Shown here one piece after another: positions 32,787 through 44,012 of a DNA stretch of 64,000 bases (the first letter of the stretch is position 1; each line of letters begins with the position of its first letter). A program made the translations under genes and the position numbers. Under the pieces are notes generated by a model. It searched no databases. It was not told where the DNA came from and was given only the letters and a program-made list of their open reading frames with translations. Origin of the DNA: Ectobius pallidus (taxonomy: Eukaryota; Arthropoda; Insecta; Blattodea; Ectobiidae); assembly GCA_964059195.1 (NCBI GenBank), contig CAXKWD010000005.1, positions 155,463,265 through 155,527,264 on the forward strand. The letters are read 5' to 3'.

Positions 32787-33846
32787 AATAAAGGCTTGTA
32801 TTGTGATGGTTTTACTTACGGCACTAGTGCTTTTTGTAATTTTTTCAGCAATGAGATTTATTTTGTTTTCATAGCAACCAGATTTAGTGTGGGAATGTCA
32901 AGTTACGATCCACGGCAACAATATTCGTAAGTACCACTAATTAGTTACATCGTGCAAAATAGTATATTGCGAAACAAGTGCCGTAAGCGGTGCATGCGGA
33001 TCGAGGAAAGAGTTTGAAATACGAGGCGCTTGCGCCGAGTTTTTTCGATTTTCGAGATCCGTTATGCGCTTACGGAACGAGTATTGCATGCTATTTTTTG
33101 CACGATGATTATTTATATCAATTTAATTATATTATTTGAGATATTAGCTGAAAATATTATGTATATACATATTGAAGATAGATGTTTATTTCAGAAAGTG
33201 ATTCGCATGTGTTGGTTGTTATGGGGACTGAATATTTGTCCTGTAAAAATCGTCACAAACTAGGGGGCCTTGGTTCCAGTCTTCCATAAAGGCTTGTATT
33301 ATGATGATTTTACTTACGGCACTTGTGCTTTTTGTAATTTTTACCGCACGGAGATTTCTTTTGTTTTCATAGCAACCAGATTGCGTACGGGAATGTCAAG
33401 TTACGATCCACGGCAACAATATTCGTAAGTATAGTCCAGTTACTCATTGCATACCCAGGCGGCTTCCTTTCGTTAGGAGGAAAAGTTTGCCGACAGCTCA
33501 ACCCATGTTCTTTGTTTTTACCGCACCAATCAGCTAGTTACCCCAGCCAATCAAAATCTAAGAATGTCCTGTGACGATTTTGACAGCTACTCGTCTACTC
33601 CGCGTGGAGTGAAATGCGTGGTTGCAAGATCAAGTTACAGTAAACAATAACACGTGTGAATTGAATAAAGCGAAGGAAGAACTGAGGTCAGTGATAACAA
33701 TGAGAGAATATTGCAACGTTGCTTTTGTTTTGGAAAGCGGAAGCCCAAGACCGATGTAGTCAGATCAATTAACATAAAGAAACACCGAAACCTTTGAAGC
33801 CGACTGGCCATCCAATGAGTAACTGCACTATACCACTAATTAGTTG
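32787..33846 (+). repeat. Family-B repeats, copy 3 with extra 3' unit and nested MITE
   Basis: An approximately 147-base 3' segment (GGCTTGTATTGTGATG ... CAACAATATTCGTAAGTA) occurs at 32787-32937 and again at 33286-33431, bracketing the 5' segment with its hairpin (32985-33080). The order implies two tandem units, the first lacking its 5' part. A 399-base MITE is inserted at 33432-33830, after which the repeat resumes with CCACTAATTAGTTG. Confidence 0.82.
33432..33830. mobile_element. 399-bp MITE nested in family B, with CCAAT motifs
   Basis: TIRs of 18 bases (TAGTCCAGTTACTCATTG and partner, one mismatch) and a TA duplication (33430-33431, 33831-33832). The empty site is present in the repeat at 32930. 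The interior holds ACCAATCAGC and GCCAATCAAA about 20 bases apart, both CCAAT-box matches, then a short frame starting MREYCNVAFVLESG. This could be a captured promoter and first exon of the parent transposase gene; the superfamily is unknown. Confidence 0.85.
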
Positions 33847-34004
33847 CTAGAACCGTAAAGTTTGTAAATAAATGCGGAATCTAGTTCTTATTATCAGGTC
33901 CCTGTGAGAGACGGCTACAGTAATCTGACACAGTAATAGCTTATCGTACTATAACAAATTAATTTGACGGGCTCGCTAATCGTTATTTATTATGTGTCAC
34001 TGAG

Positions 34005-35205
34005 ACTAGAATTACGCAGGCTTTGCTGGCGTCACGCCGACGTAATACGTAACAATAACATTTGCAGACGGATCCTGGGTTATGTCCAAATCACACACTT
34101 GTAACATTCTACATCAGTAACAGGCTGCCTCAAAATACAATGGAATATTGTTATGACTGGGGTCCGGATTTTTAGGTTTTTATAAAAGGTATTTTAGCCT
34201 TTTATTTTCTTGGAATAGCCCTTTTTAGGTTTTAAACAAACGACTTTCAGCTGTCTTAATCAATCAGTAATATTAACACCGAAAATTGTATTATAATTTT
34301 GACACAATTATTATTATTATTATTATTATTTTTAACGAGTAACTATTCCTTATATTGGCACTCAAAAAACAGCATAAACAAATTGAGATATTTACCCATT
34401 AATGATACAATTATTCTTTCTTTTTATAGTTTTTAATGAAAAGTCTGCAATTCAACGAACACTAAGAAGATGGCATATACATTGTTAATTTCAGTGCGTT
34501 GTATAAATTTATTTTTATTATCTCTTTTCTTAAAATGCACAAATTCACATGTTAATTTTCCTTTGCATTAATTGGAAAATCTATTTAAAAATCGTGTTTT
34601 TCTGCAAGTTTTCTATAGCCCCTAGTTTTTCAGAAAAAGTCCTCTTTAGAACTTAGTTTTTCAGCAAAATTATTCCTTAGCTCCTTTTAGGTTCTTCAGT
34701 CCGATTTACCCTTTTTAGGTTCTATAAGATTCATATATACGGAAGCAAGGGGCATGAAACAGAAAAATACGTTTAAATGTTCTAATTAGGAAGCTGAGGA
34801 AAAATAGGTTAAAACCTTCAAATCCGGGCCCTAGATATGACAGAGGCTCGGAAGTTTTCCCCCTCTGTACGCACCATAGGTGCCATAGGCTAGAGGAAGT
34901 TGGCCTACTGTGTTCAATTCCGAAATTCGATGTTCAGTTTTTAACATAAATACATATTTTAAGGTTCCCTGAATCCAACATATGTCTGTGTTGTGTGTGT
35001 GTGAACACATTAGCTCCAGAACGAAAAATCGTTTGAAAACTTTTGTATTTGGGTCAGGTGCCTTCTGGGGATGTGATAGCAAGATTGGAGACAACTTTCT
35101 CTTACTTTTAATGCTACTATAAGTTACATGAAGAGAATTTCTTTTTTCGCAAATTTTCTAGAAAACAGCTCTAAAAAATGTTTAAATTTTGAACATATAG
35201 CGTTT
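34005..35205 (+). repeat. Family-D repeat interrupted by a MITE
   Basis: The head ACTAGAATTACGCAGGCTTTG (34009 on) and the body at 34850-35205 (gaaattcgatg, taacataaatacat, ccctgaatcc, TTTTCTAGAAAAC) align with the single copy at 15298-15835. The interval 34157-34834 is an insertion. Confidence 0.6.
34157..34834. mobile_element. TIR element with subterminal TTTTTAGGTT motifs
   Basis: The left end CTGGGGTCCGGATTTTTAGG and the complement of the right end, CTAGGGCCCGGATTTGAAGG, form TIRs of about 25 bases. Copies of TTTAGGTTYT and CTTAGTTTTTCAG occur near both ends, as transposase-binding motifs often do in hATs. The flanks share only NTATGA, so the duplication is unresolved. The middle includes a TTA simple repeat (34312-34330). 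Confidence 0.65.
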
Positions 35206-35207
35206 TT

Positions 35208-35209
35208 AC

Positions 35210-35247
<38 letters not shown>
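35208..35247. repeat. TTA microsatellite
   Basis: About 12 uninterrupted TTA units. Confidence 0.95.
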
Positions 35248-35732
35248 TGCTGCCTTGACATTTTTCGCAGTGTATAGCAAGGTCATAATTCACCATAAGT
35301 CATAATTTTGAAAAACATTAAAATTATAAAATTCTTGTACATGATATAAAGCGTTTGCCGTCAAAGCTGATCAAAATTATCCTCCTAATGCGTTAAATGA
35401 CATATGCGTTAATTACATAGCGCATTGATTGGTATGTAAGGTAAATAACCGTGACGATTTTTTTCCTCGAAATCAAAATGGTGTAGTTTTCAAACTAGTT
35501 TTTTTTATTATAGGCCTAAGTCATTGTGTAGAAATGATATCTATAAAATGCATTTTATCTTTCGAAAATCCAAAACTCCAAATCTGTATTGATATGCCTA
35601 TTTCATGCCAAATTATGGGTGTAAATGCATTGCTACTACCTCATTTTGAAATCAGTTAAATATTTTCCATTTTTCTTTAAATTAATTTTGTGTCTCGTAT
35701 TAATTGCTTCTATGGAGTCCAAAAATATAGTT
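35248..35732. other. No gene seen
   Basis: No recognised feature. Confidence 0.4.
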
Positions 35733-35744
35733 AAAATATAATAT

Positions 35745-36127
35745 CTGGTACCCTATGATCCCCAGGTGGGGCGAAGGGGCCTCCGAGGGAGGTTTCATTA
35801 CCTATACTAATTTTGATATGCTCATTTTCCGAGAGAGGGTAGAGGGACAGGTGGTAAGCCCATCGCCTCGCAACCCCCCTCTGGAAACTAAGTATTTCTT
35901 GGACGTGAAAGGGCCGAGAAATTTTGTCCAGAGGCTCTAATTTAGGCTTGGAGTTCTTTTACGTGCCGTAAATCTACGACACGGGACCCCCAGCTTAAAG
36001 TCCCTCCCGGAGGACTCCGTGCCCAGGATTTTTAAGTCCTGAAAAATCCATCGATCGCGGCCGGGTTTGATCCCGCGCCCTGCGGATCTAGAGGCGGACA
36101 CGCTACCTCTAGACCACCGCGGCCGAC
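35745..36127 (-). mobile_element. tRNA-derived SINE, family S2, copy 1, 12-bp duplication
   Basis: The minus strand begins GTCGGCCGCGGTGGTCTAGA (A box) and carries GGGATCAAACCCGG (B box), then a GATTTTTCAGGACTTAAAAA body and a 3' part with CTCGGCCCTTTCACGTCC. AAAATATAATAT is duplicated (35733-35744, 36128-36139). The frame at 35755-35940 is the SINE read antisense. Confidence 0.92.
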
Positions 36128-36139
36128 AAAATATAATAT

Positions 36140-37150
36140 AGCTTCCACTAAATTTAGAATATACCCTGGACGAATTTTGGGACTACCGCACTGTATGTGT
36201 TCATATTAATTGTAGTTTCTGTGTAATAAATTGAAGCGTTTATTTTTATAAGGGCCTATGTGCCAAAATCATGATTGTGTAGAAAACAGAAAGACGTGCC
36301 GGAGATAGACCCAGCGCTTGGAATTTATTGCTACTAACGTGGCTTTTCCTCAACCTTGTACCCTTCTGAAATGCATTGGTCTGGTTCATAGATTCATTTA
36401 AAATTATCATGGTTTTGGCACTTAGACCCTTATAAAACTAAACGGACTTCAGGGACACGGTGTATATGAATACAGATTCTCAATTATTATGATGATTAAG
36501 CAGTTCATTCAACTGATTCAATCGCTTTTCATGAGATTTCCAGTTCTTATATAACTTAAATACTGAAAAAATTGCACAAATTTTGAAACACCGTGAGGAA
36601 ACGGGAAATCATAAGGTGATGTGGCCAGCCTTCTGAAAATGTGCTTCTAGTTTTTATGCCTTGTCTTTTTACACATCTTCCTTCTTTTATTGTGTGTATA
36701 AACCAGAAATGTCGCTGCTTTCTCTAAGGGATGAGCGTTCTCTTCTTTCAGGGGGATGGGGGTGGAACTACATAAAGATGTGTTGTGAGGAGAAACAAAG
36801 ACGTCGAGAATGGAGTGCTTCATGGGACGAATTCAAATAGGTCCATATAGAATCAGAAATATGAATGTATCTTTCTCCTTATGAAAGTAAAATCTTATAG
36901 CGCCCATTTCCTCTGACCAACATTCACATTGATTATGACACTTCAAAAGACATATACACCCTGATTCGTAATAAAGATATTCTTTCCTGCTGATTCGAAT
37001 ATTCCCACACTCTTTCTTATTTGACCATAATTAACCCAGAGTCCCTCGGCCGTAGGCCATACTCCTGGGCAGAATACAGAAGTCATTATATAACTTATTA
37101 TACATAAGGATATATGATTCGAAAGTATTAGATGTTACAATAGGCATAAT
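36140..37150. other. No gene seen
   Basis: No domain, RNA gene or repeat shared elsewhere in the window was recognised. Confidence 0.4.
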
Positions 37151-37154
37151 ATAG

Positions 37155-37645
37155 GCGTACGAGTGTAAAACCGGACTTCATATTCACTCAGTTTCTGTCT
37201 GGGCATGGCAAATTTGGTTTTTACTTTCAACGTTTCATGATCCAAAGACAGAACGGTTATCAATGTATATGTACTGAACAACAAACTGTTGAACATTTAA
37301 TTTTTCATTGCCCAGTCCTAGAGCATAAAAGAAGAATATTGGACACACACTTAGATTATTGTAAAAAGAAATTAGATAAACCACTCTTTGATATTTTTAG
37401 GAAAAAATGCTGTTATAGAGAATTCCAAAAGTTTTTGTGTTCTATTTTTAAGATGTTATAGTTTTCTTTTATAATATAATATATTAGTTATCTTGTTTTC
37501 TTAGAGTAGTAAGGCCTGCATCCAGCCTATGGATAAGAAGTAGTAATATTGCAAATATATTGTCTTGTAACTATAACCCTAATATACCTCCGGGTGGAAT
37601 AGGGTTTAAGTAATTGTATATTCAATAAATAAATAAATAAATATA
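37155..37645 (+). pseudogene. LINE C-terminal fragment with 3' UTR and TAAA tail
   Basis: The open frame, readable upstream of its ATG, gives SVKPDFIFTQFLSGHGKFGF, YFQRFMIQRQNGYQCIC, then TVEHLIFHCP. The C-X-C ... H-X4-C pattern (CIC, EHLIFHC) and the FLSGHGKFG block are typical of the region after RNase H in I/Jockey-type LINEs. It ends at 37461. The 3' UTR has AACTATAACCCTAATATACC and a tail of TAAA units (37625-37643). It is 5'-truncated, as usual for LINE copies; no clear duplication. Confidence 0.85.
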
Positions 37646-37904
37646 GGCGTATTGTGAAATTTAAGACTTTTGTATCTTATATATAAGTGTTTACGCTGAT
37701 ACAATAAATTGTTGGTAATTTATTACAAAATCTCTGTGGCTTTTCTATTATTGAGGGTATAAGGTGGTTTATTTCTCTTATATTATACCGGTATAATAAA
37801 TCCCTCATTGGACAAAGATGAAGTTTATTAATTTGCAACCATTTGTCGAAATGAAAAAAATTAGTGTTATCGGGTCTCGCGAATTTTACGTTAGTGTTTG
37901 GATA

Positions 37905-38235
37905 GACTGACTGACTGACTGAAACCCTATAGCCTCATGTTGGGGCGAAGGGGCCTCCAAGTGGAGGTTCCTGTTACCTAAACGGATTTTGTTACGCTTA
38001 AGCCCATCGCCTCTCAACCCCCGTCAGGAAACTAAGATGTTACTAGGACGTGAAAGGGCCGAGAAATTTTGTCCAGAGGCTCTGATTTAGGCTTGGAGTT
38101 ATTTTACGTGCCGTAAATCTACGACACGGGCCCAGGATTTTTACGTCCTGAAAAACCCATCGACCGCGGCCGGGTTTGATCCCGCAATCATCGGATCTAG
38201 AAGTGGGCACGCTACCTCTAGACCACCGCGGCCGG
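37905..38235 (-). mobile_element. SINE family S2, copy 2
   Basis: Aligns with 35745-36127 along its length; it lacks the segment of about 40 bases around CAGCTTAAAGTCCCTCCC and has a shorter 3' part. A box (GCGGTGGTCTAGAGGTAGCG) and B box (GGGATCAAACCCGG) are intact. GACTGACTGACTGA simple sequence stands at the left edge. The minus frame 38043-38267 is the SINE. Confidence 0.9.
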
Positions 38236-38416
38236 TAGTCTATGGGTAGAGATAGTAAAAATTGCATTTTTCAGCCATTTTGAAATAAGAATAATTACTA
38301 AAGCAAACTGAAGCAATGCTCGAGAGTGTGACGATAGCTTCTTAAGAGATGGCGTGATATTTGCAGATTTTTAGTAGAATAGCTTATGGTAATTGTGAAA
38401 CGTAACAATTTGTTTA

Positions 38417-38909
38417 TTATTTATTAGCATGACATTCGTGACCGGTTTTGTTGCTTGAACTTAGCTTCTCGTGCAAGATTTCGTAATGAACTTTGTGTGA
38501 GGTCAGGGTATAAAGTGTAGGGTTGCCGAACTTCCTGGAGAACCTGTTACACATCAAGGAACAGGTGACCAGTAGTGCATAAAATTTGCATTCGTAGCAT
38601 GCGGATCTTAAATCAAGAAGATTTATACAATTAGTGAAGGCACGAAGTAGGCATCCCCCCTTTATTTTCGACACTACGATGTTTATGGCTGATTGGTTGA
38701 TGTGGATACCTAGCTGATAGTTTAGTTATCGGATACATCAGTATGAAGACCATCGTTTTCATAACATAGCCGGGTTCAGCACCATGTCCTGGCAGATTAC
38801 ACAGCCCAGCAAGAAAGAACTTTTTTGTTTGGTGTCTCAGACATTTTACCGGATTTCGGCTATACTTAGTGTGCTTATTCCAAGTATGTAAACAGTTTTT
38901 CTCTACCAC
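38417..38909 (-). other. Unassigned overlapping minus-strand frames
   Basis: Two open frames of 92 and 85 codons overlap on the minus strand and together cover about 490 bases, ending near an AATAAATAATAAA stretch that could serve as a polyadenylation region. I recognise no domain. Codon content is more balanced than the AT-rich surroundings. It could be a decayed retroelement end, a processed pseudogene, or chance. Confidence 0.25.
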
Positions 38910-39449
38910 CTCTACTTTTATATAGATTTTATTCGTGAACTCCTAGTCTAGCGAAACAAAATCTTGCTTGATAATATAGCTAGTGAAGGTTCTTGTCCAT
39001 ACTTTGGACACGTAGGACGAAAACTAAAAGCTGGATTATTTTTTGCCCTCAAATTGACAGCGACCGTACAATATGTGATATCATTTTTTTTTAAACCCCA
39101 TGTTATATTGTTATTGTAACGTTAATGTAATGTTAGTGTGTTGTTTTTTTCTTCACGTGATTAAGATGCTAAAAATAGGCAATGTTTTTTATTTATATCA
39201 AACGTAAAATGGGATAATATGCATAATGGTAATACCATATCTCATAAACTTAAAGCTGATAGGGCAAAACTAATGGCACATTTGGCATCAGCGACCTAAA
39301 TGTACCCAAGAATAAGTATAAATTCTAAGGCACCAAAATGGCTGTTGGTCTGTGTTATCAGGTGTCATGTGACTTTGTATTATAACGTTGATGTGGCACT
39401 TTTCTTTTATGTACCCTTAGATAGCATATCACTGTACAGTTACCCAAAA
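38910..39449. other. No gene seen
   Basis: AT-rich, no recognised feature. Confidence 0.4.
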
Positions 39450-39560
39450 CGCATGTACAGAGGTGACAAATTGGTTTCAAGCAAACGAAGGTTTTTACCT
39501 AAAAGCTAATAAAACCAAAGTGACGCACATATGTATTCATGAAAACACGTAATATTGTTT
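39450..39560 (+). pseudogene. Short LINE RT fragment
   Basis: Reading TNWFQANEGFYLKANKTKVT resembles the KWFNxNGLxLNxxKT thumb region seen also at 9640-9690. It is too short for a firm call. Confidence 0.4.
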
Positions 39561-39691
39561 CTGTAGAACATTACATTAGAATATTTTAGAATAAAAATTT
39601 AAAGATAAATACAAAGTTACAATAGAAACAAAAATGACTGCCTTGTTATCTAAACCCGTTATTTTCTTCATTTTTAACATTTCTTTTTTCC

Positions 39692-40207
39692 TAAGTAAAA
39701 AAAAAAAAAAAGTGTGCTTGGAACGCCACGCGACAGAAGTGAAACTTGCTTTAATTTTTGGGTTTGTTCAATTTTTATATTATTGGATTTTCAATTTTGG
39801 ATTGTTGGGGTTTTTAATATTGGGTTTTTGGACTTTTTTATTTAATGTTTTAAATTTTTAAAACTTTTAATTTTTTAATTTTGGATTCTTTAAATTTCAG
39901 ATCTTTGGTTTTTTATTTTATTTTTTACTTTGGATTTTTATATATATTTTTTTTTAAGTTCGGATTTTCGATTTTTTAAAATTTTTTTTAAAATATTGGA
40001 TAAGCCTAATCATTGAGTTGAATGTTTTCTGTGCAGTCCGTTCCCTCACAGCCCCACTAATTTCATGACGATTTTGAGCGTAACACTAATTTCATGACGA
40101 TTTTGAGCGTAACAATTTCGTGACGATTTTGTCCGTAATGTAAGTTTGGGTTAGCTCTTGATTTAGCCTACTCCTACCGCGGCTAAAGAAGTTTCACTTC
40201 AAAAAGG
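39692..40207. repeat. AT-rich repeat family R1, copy 2 (inverted)
   Basis: Inverted relative to 1-645: GTGTGC and a GAACGCCACGCGACAGAAG block at the left, a T-rich core of TTTTGGATTTTT units, then three tandem units built on TTTCATGACGATTTTGAGCG (40061-40130, against two in copy 1), and the end AAGTTTCACTTC. A run of 15 A lies at 39699-39713. The frame at 39634-39861 is low-complexity. Confidence 0.8.
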
Positions 40208-40263
40208 TCCAGTTTTTTAAAACTCTATATAATATAATTTTTATACGCTTCAATCATTCAGAT

Positions 40264-40530
40264 TGTCCGCCGCCATGACTACCTTCCACCCTGGCGGCCC
40301 GGGTTCGATTCCCCGCCGGATCGGGGATTTTTCAGCGGTGGAAAATTTCCTTCCTGGGTTCAGGACTGGGTGTTGTGTTCTTTCATTCCCTTGCCGCGAG
40401 AGGTGAGGCAACGGCAAATCTCCAAGGTATTTCCCTTGCCTGAATGAACCTCAGACAAATCATGGTCATCACCCCATGGATTCGTCCCGGGTCTGGACCT
40501 ATCTTTGAGCTGAACACTAATTTAAAAATG
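40264..40530 (+). mobile_element. tRNA-derived SINE-like repeat
   Basis: GGGTTCGATTCCCCGCCGG provides a B box, followed by a body with TTCCTTCCTGGGTTCAGG and CCCTTGCCGCGAGAGG. A decayed A-box region precedes it. Target duplications were not resolved. Confidence 0.6.
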
Positions 40531-40764
40531 AACAAATCACAATGCTAATTTCTAACGTTTTGTGTCTAGGAGATGTTTTAATGCATGATAATATTGAAAT
40601 TACATACCAATCAAGATTTCTGTGTTAATTTCAGTTTCAGGACCATCCGTCCGTTACCCATGAAGTACACGAAATACATGAAAATGCAAAATGAAGTAAC
40701 TTCAATACTATTTTTACCTAGAGACTTGTGCCTGGGCTTCAATAAAAGCATGCAACTCCTCCAC

Positions 40765-40822
40765 AAATCGAACCCGGTCCGCTGTATGAGAAGAAGGAAG
40801 TGAGCCACAGCGGTGGACGAGA
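40765..40822 (-). mobile_element. tRNA-like SINE head fragment
   Basis: On the minus strand CGGACCGGGTTCGATTTG resembles a B box, with a degenerate A-box region upstream. It is truncated. Confidence 0.4.
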
Positions 40823-40844
40823 TATTAATACACCGGAAAAAAAT

Positions 40845-41525
40845 ATAGTTCTTACGATATAGACATAAATAAAATCATGTAGAATTTTGTAAAAAAGTGC
40901 CAGAATGCTTTTGTTTAATCAGTGATAACTGCAATTAAGATATGCAGAAAATAAGTTAATTTTGTAATTTATCTCCGAGTTAAGCTCCAGATCGATTTAA
41001 TAAGCAAGGCTTGCGGAAAAATAAAGGTCTAAAGTTTGATACTTAACCTTTATTAAAACTCGTACACACTGATATAAGAAATTCTTAAAATATGTCAACA
41101 TTTCACAAAATACTCTGGCAAAAAAACTCCGCTTAATGTACGTAGGTCTAATTATTTCACAGTAATATACCTTCTGTATATAACAGTACTCATTTCAACT
41201 TTATCAACGAAATAAACAAACATCTGACTACATTGGAGTCAAGACCCTGAATGATTAGCAACGCGGCCTTGTAGGATAGTCATGATTTCCCATTTAAAGG
41301 CATGTGACCTTTAACTAGAAGTTACTCCAGTACCGATCAACCGTTATGGTCCAAAATAAACAGGCTTCTTGCCATGGACATTATAAATGCGTATACCAAA
41401 TATCATGAAAATCCGATAAAGCGTACATGAGTTATAGCGCGTATAGACACACAGACGGACGGACGGACAGATATTTTCCTGTCCCGCACACAATCTCATA
41501 AAGTACCTTACTGGTGCTTAATAAA
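40845..41525 (+). mobile_element. Family-A repeat, copy 2
   Basis: AAGTGCCAGAATGCTTTTG at the left, AGCTCCAGATCGATTTAATA, a diverged middle, then GGTCCAAAATAAACAGGCTT, CCGATAAAGCGTA and a GACGGACGGACGGACAG run, ending CTTACTGGTGCTTAATAAA. It has no SINE at the GGTCTAAAGTTTGATA site. Confidence 0.8.
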
Positions 41526-41778
41526 ACAAATTTTAAAAAATGTAAATCCTTACAAATATTTTGGTTCGTATAAAGAAAGCATAAATTAAGTTAATGATAG
41601 ATAATATTAATTTTAAAAGGATATGACGTAATCAATTAAATAAAATACCTAGAAAATGCAGGGAGTTGTTCATTAATCACCCTGGAAGCTGTACTAGGGT
41701 GAATATATTCATGGTTTTTCTTCAGCAGTAAATAGCGTGAGTTCATGAAAGCGGAATTCGAAAGGGATATTTTTAAAT

Positions 41779-42054
41779 CTAACAGCAATGTTTCATTGTA
41801 AGTTTTAAACGTTCTCTCTGTTCTTCCGACTCGTTTTTCATCCCTTCCGCCGCTCGTGCTTTCTTTCCCATCTCATTGAAAGCACCGCCCGGTTTCCAGT
41901 TGTCACTGCTCTCCAGCACAGCTGGAACTGATATCCCAGAATCTAACAGTACAACTCGGTGAACCTCAAAATTGTTAACTAGTTTAAATCTACAGAAATA
42001 AGATTTCCTCCTACGGATTACATGGTCATTAGCCGCGGCAAGATTCATATGCAA
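41779..42054 (-). other. Unassigned 91-codon open frame, possible exon
   Basis: Composition is more protein-like than other frames here: a central SGISVPAVLESSDNWKPGG followed by a charged run with KARAAEGMKNESEEQRERLK. A TTTCTGTAG word within the frame on the minus strand (about 41991) could be a 3' splice site. No domain was recognised. It ends at the head of a family-D repeat. It may be a host exon, a captured exon or chance. Confidence 0.25.
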
Positions 42055-42061
42055 CTATCAG

Positions 42062-42935
42062 GTGCCCGCAGCTTCGCCCGTGATAATTCAGAAATTCAAA
42101 ATGAAGAGCAACATAATTAAAACATTATATATTTTTTAAACATTTATCCCCATTTAGGCGAAACGGTACTTTATGCCGCGCACAGGTTTTCCTTCCGCTG
42201 AATAATAAAAGTCCCTTGCACCAAACACAATATGTCACAACTATAAACAACAAAATAATATTTCATAATAAAAAAGACCCTTGTACCAAAAATCATATTT
42301 CACAAATTATTATAGGAGTGGGTGCGCGGCATAAAGTATCCTTTCCCCAACATTCACGCGCGAATCATTCATAAACTAAACGATTAATAATATTATCATG
42401 AAACAGCTAAAAATTCGACTTTGGAATGCATTCCACGATTAGAAAGCGCCGAAAACGACCTTAGACTCGAGTTCCCTGGCCCAGAAATCCTCTGCATAGT
42501 TCTGTGTCCATATCGATCAATGTTTGCCCATTTAGGCCTATCCTCTTCCGTCTAGGTTGAAAATTTCAAATGTCTGCGTGCCTTGACATTATAAACAAAC
42601 GAATCGACCAGGAAATATCGCGATGGGTTTGTTTACAAATTATGACAAAAGAAGGCAAAGCCACCTGCAATTGATTTGAAAACTGAAATGTATTATCGAA
42701 AACTGATTCTTCGATAGAGCAAAAAATTCACGTTTTCTGCCAGTTTTTCACTCATAACTCGCGAACGAAAGCTAAAATTAAAAATCCGTCTTCGAGGTGC
42801 ATTCGGCCACCCTTCAGTCCATCTATGTTTAAAATTTCAGATCTCTGCGTGCAGTAGTTTCGCTGGTCATCGCGCAAAGACAGGCAGACAGACAGGCAGA
42901 AAAAAACTCCCTCTTATTATTAGGCTATAGATGAA
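42062..42935 (+). repeat. Family-D repeat, copy at 42.1 kb
   Basis: Head GTGCCCGCAGCTTCGCCCGT, then blocks shared with 29623-30355 (GATTAGAAAGCGC, GAGTTCCCTGGCCCAGAAA, CATTCGGCCACCCTTCAGTC), ending in GACAGGCAGACAGACAGGCAG. It is longer than the 29.6-kb copy because of an extra segment around 42130-42370, which contains two related CCTTGCACCAAA/CCTTGTACCAAA units. Confidence 0.75.
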
Positions 42936-43683
42936 AGTGGCTAGATGCATACATAGGGGCTAACAATTCTCAAAATATGAGTAAAATATGGACTAATATT
43001 TTTTAATGTATATTATCAACGTTGCGTAGTTATAAAACAAGTACAATTAAAGATTTATTGCTTAAACATGAAAGCCACAGAAAATAACAGAACACATGCC
43101 ACACAACAATAAAAAGAACTACGCTCTCGCAAATCTAAAATCTCTTTAGGCAGGCCTACAGGCTGAGGTATATTTCGAAGTGCTTTTGGTGTAATTTATT
43201 GTCGCTGCGCAGCACTCTTCCTCTTTAGCCTTGGCGTAACAAACCCGCAATAATAACTGCAAAAAAGAGGAAAGAGCACTTTTCAAACATTCAAATCTCG
43301 CCTTATATATGAGAACTATCGAGAAACTAGTTATTGATTTGTAGAGTACTTATCAAGAGCTTTTCAACGATACCCCAGAAGGCGTGGTTTTAAAAATTTC
43401 GAATTTCCATCCCCCACCCCCAATCGTACCCCCAAAACCCCCGAACCGTTGGTGTCACTGTGAATTCCATAGGGAATGCTCTAATTTATTCCAACAAAGT
43501 TTCCCTCTATACTTCTTAGGGGCCGAGCTATAAATTTTTCAAGATTTCAACCCGCTCCCCCGACCTCCCCCCCCCCCCCCCGGGCCAATTTTGCTCATTA
43601 ACGAACTTGTCCGAACTATTGGGCCTAGAAATAACGTAGTAAAAGTTGGTTCAAATATCTTCAAAATTACGGCCCCTAGCGTG

Positions 43684-43684
<1 letters not shown>
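42936..43684. other. No gene seen; C-rich tract
   Basis: Mostly AT-rich; a run of C at about 43566-43580 lies in CCC-rich surroundings. No recognised feature. Confidence 0.45.

Positions 43685-43732
<48 letters not shown>
43685..43732. repeat. TA microsatellite
   Basis: About 23 uninterrupted TA units. Confidence 0.95.
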
Positions 43733-43735
<3 letters not shown>

Positions 43736-43799
43736 AATTTTTTTTTAACGGGCGATGGTTTCGTACTTATGGAAGCATGAAACGTAAAGATATGAAAGA

Positions 43800-43905
43800 A
43801 TTTTTCGAAAGTCATGAAATGGTATCGATTGCAAAAGTTAGATTCAATCAACTCGCAATCTCTCCTGGGATTACCTGTGATAAAATTGTGAAAAATCTCA
43901 ATCCC
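43800..43905. repeat. Family-E fragment
   Basis: AACTCGCAATCTCTCCTGGG and GATTACCTGTGATAAA resemble one end of family E at about 23030-23055 and 46575-46600. Confidence 0.4.
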
Positions 43906-44012
43906 AATATCCCTTAAAGCTCACTGCCGAAAAGTTAAGTCACACAATATGTATATTGCCGTTTCAGGTAAATTCAAAGTTGCCATGTTAGCTTTAAATT
44001 TGTAGCTTAATA

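Noticed and set aside
32787..33431. Solo LTR pair of a small LTR retrotransposon
   Set aside because: No TG...CA ends, primer-binding site or polypurine tract; other copies show tandem units of a longer repeat.
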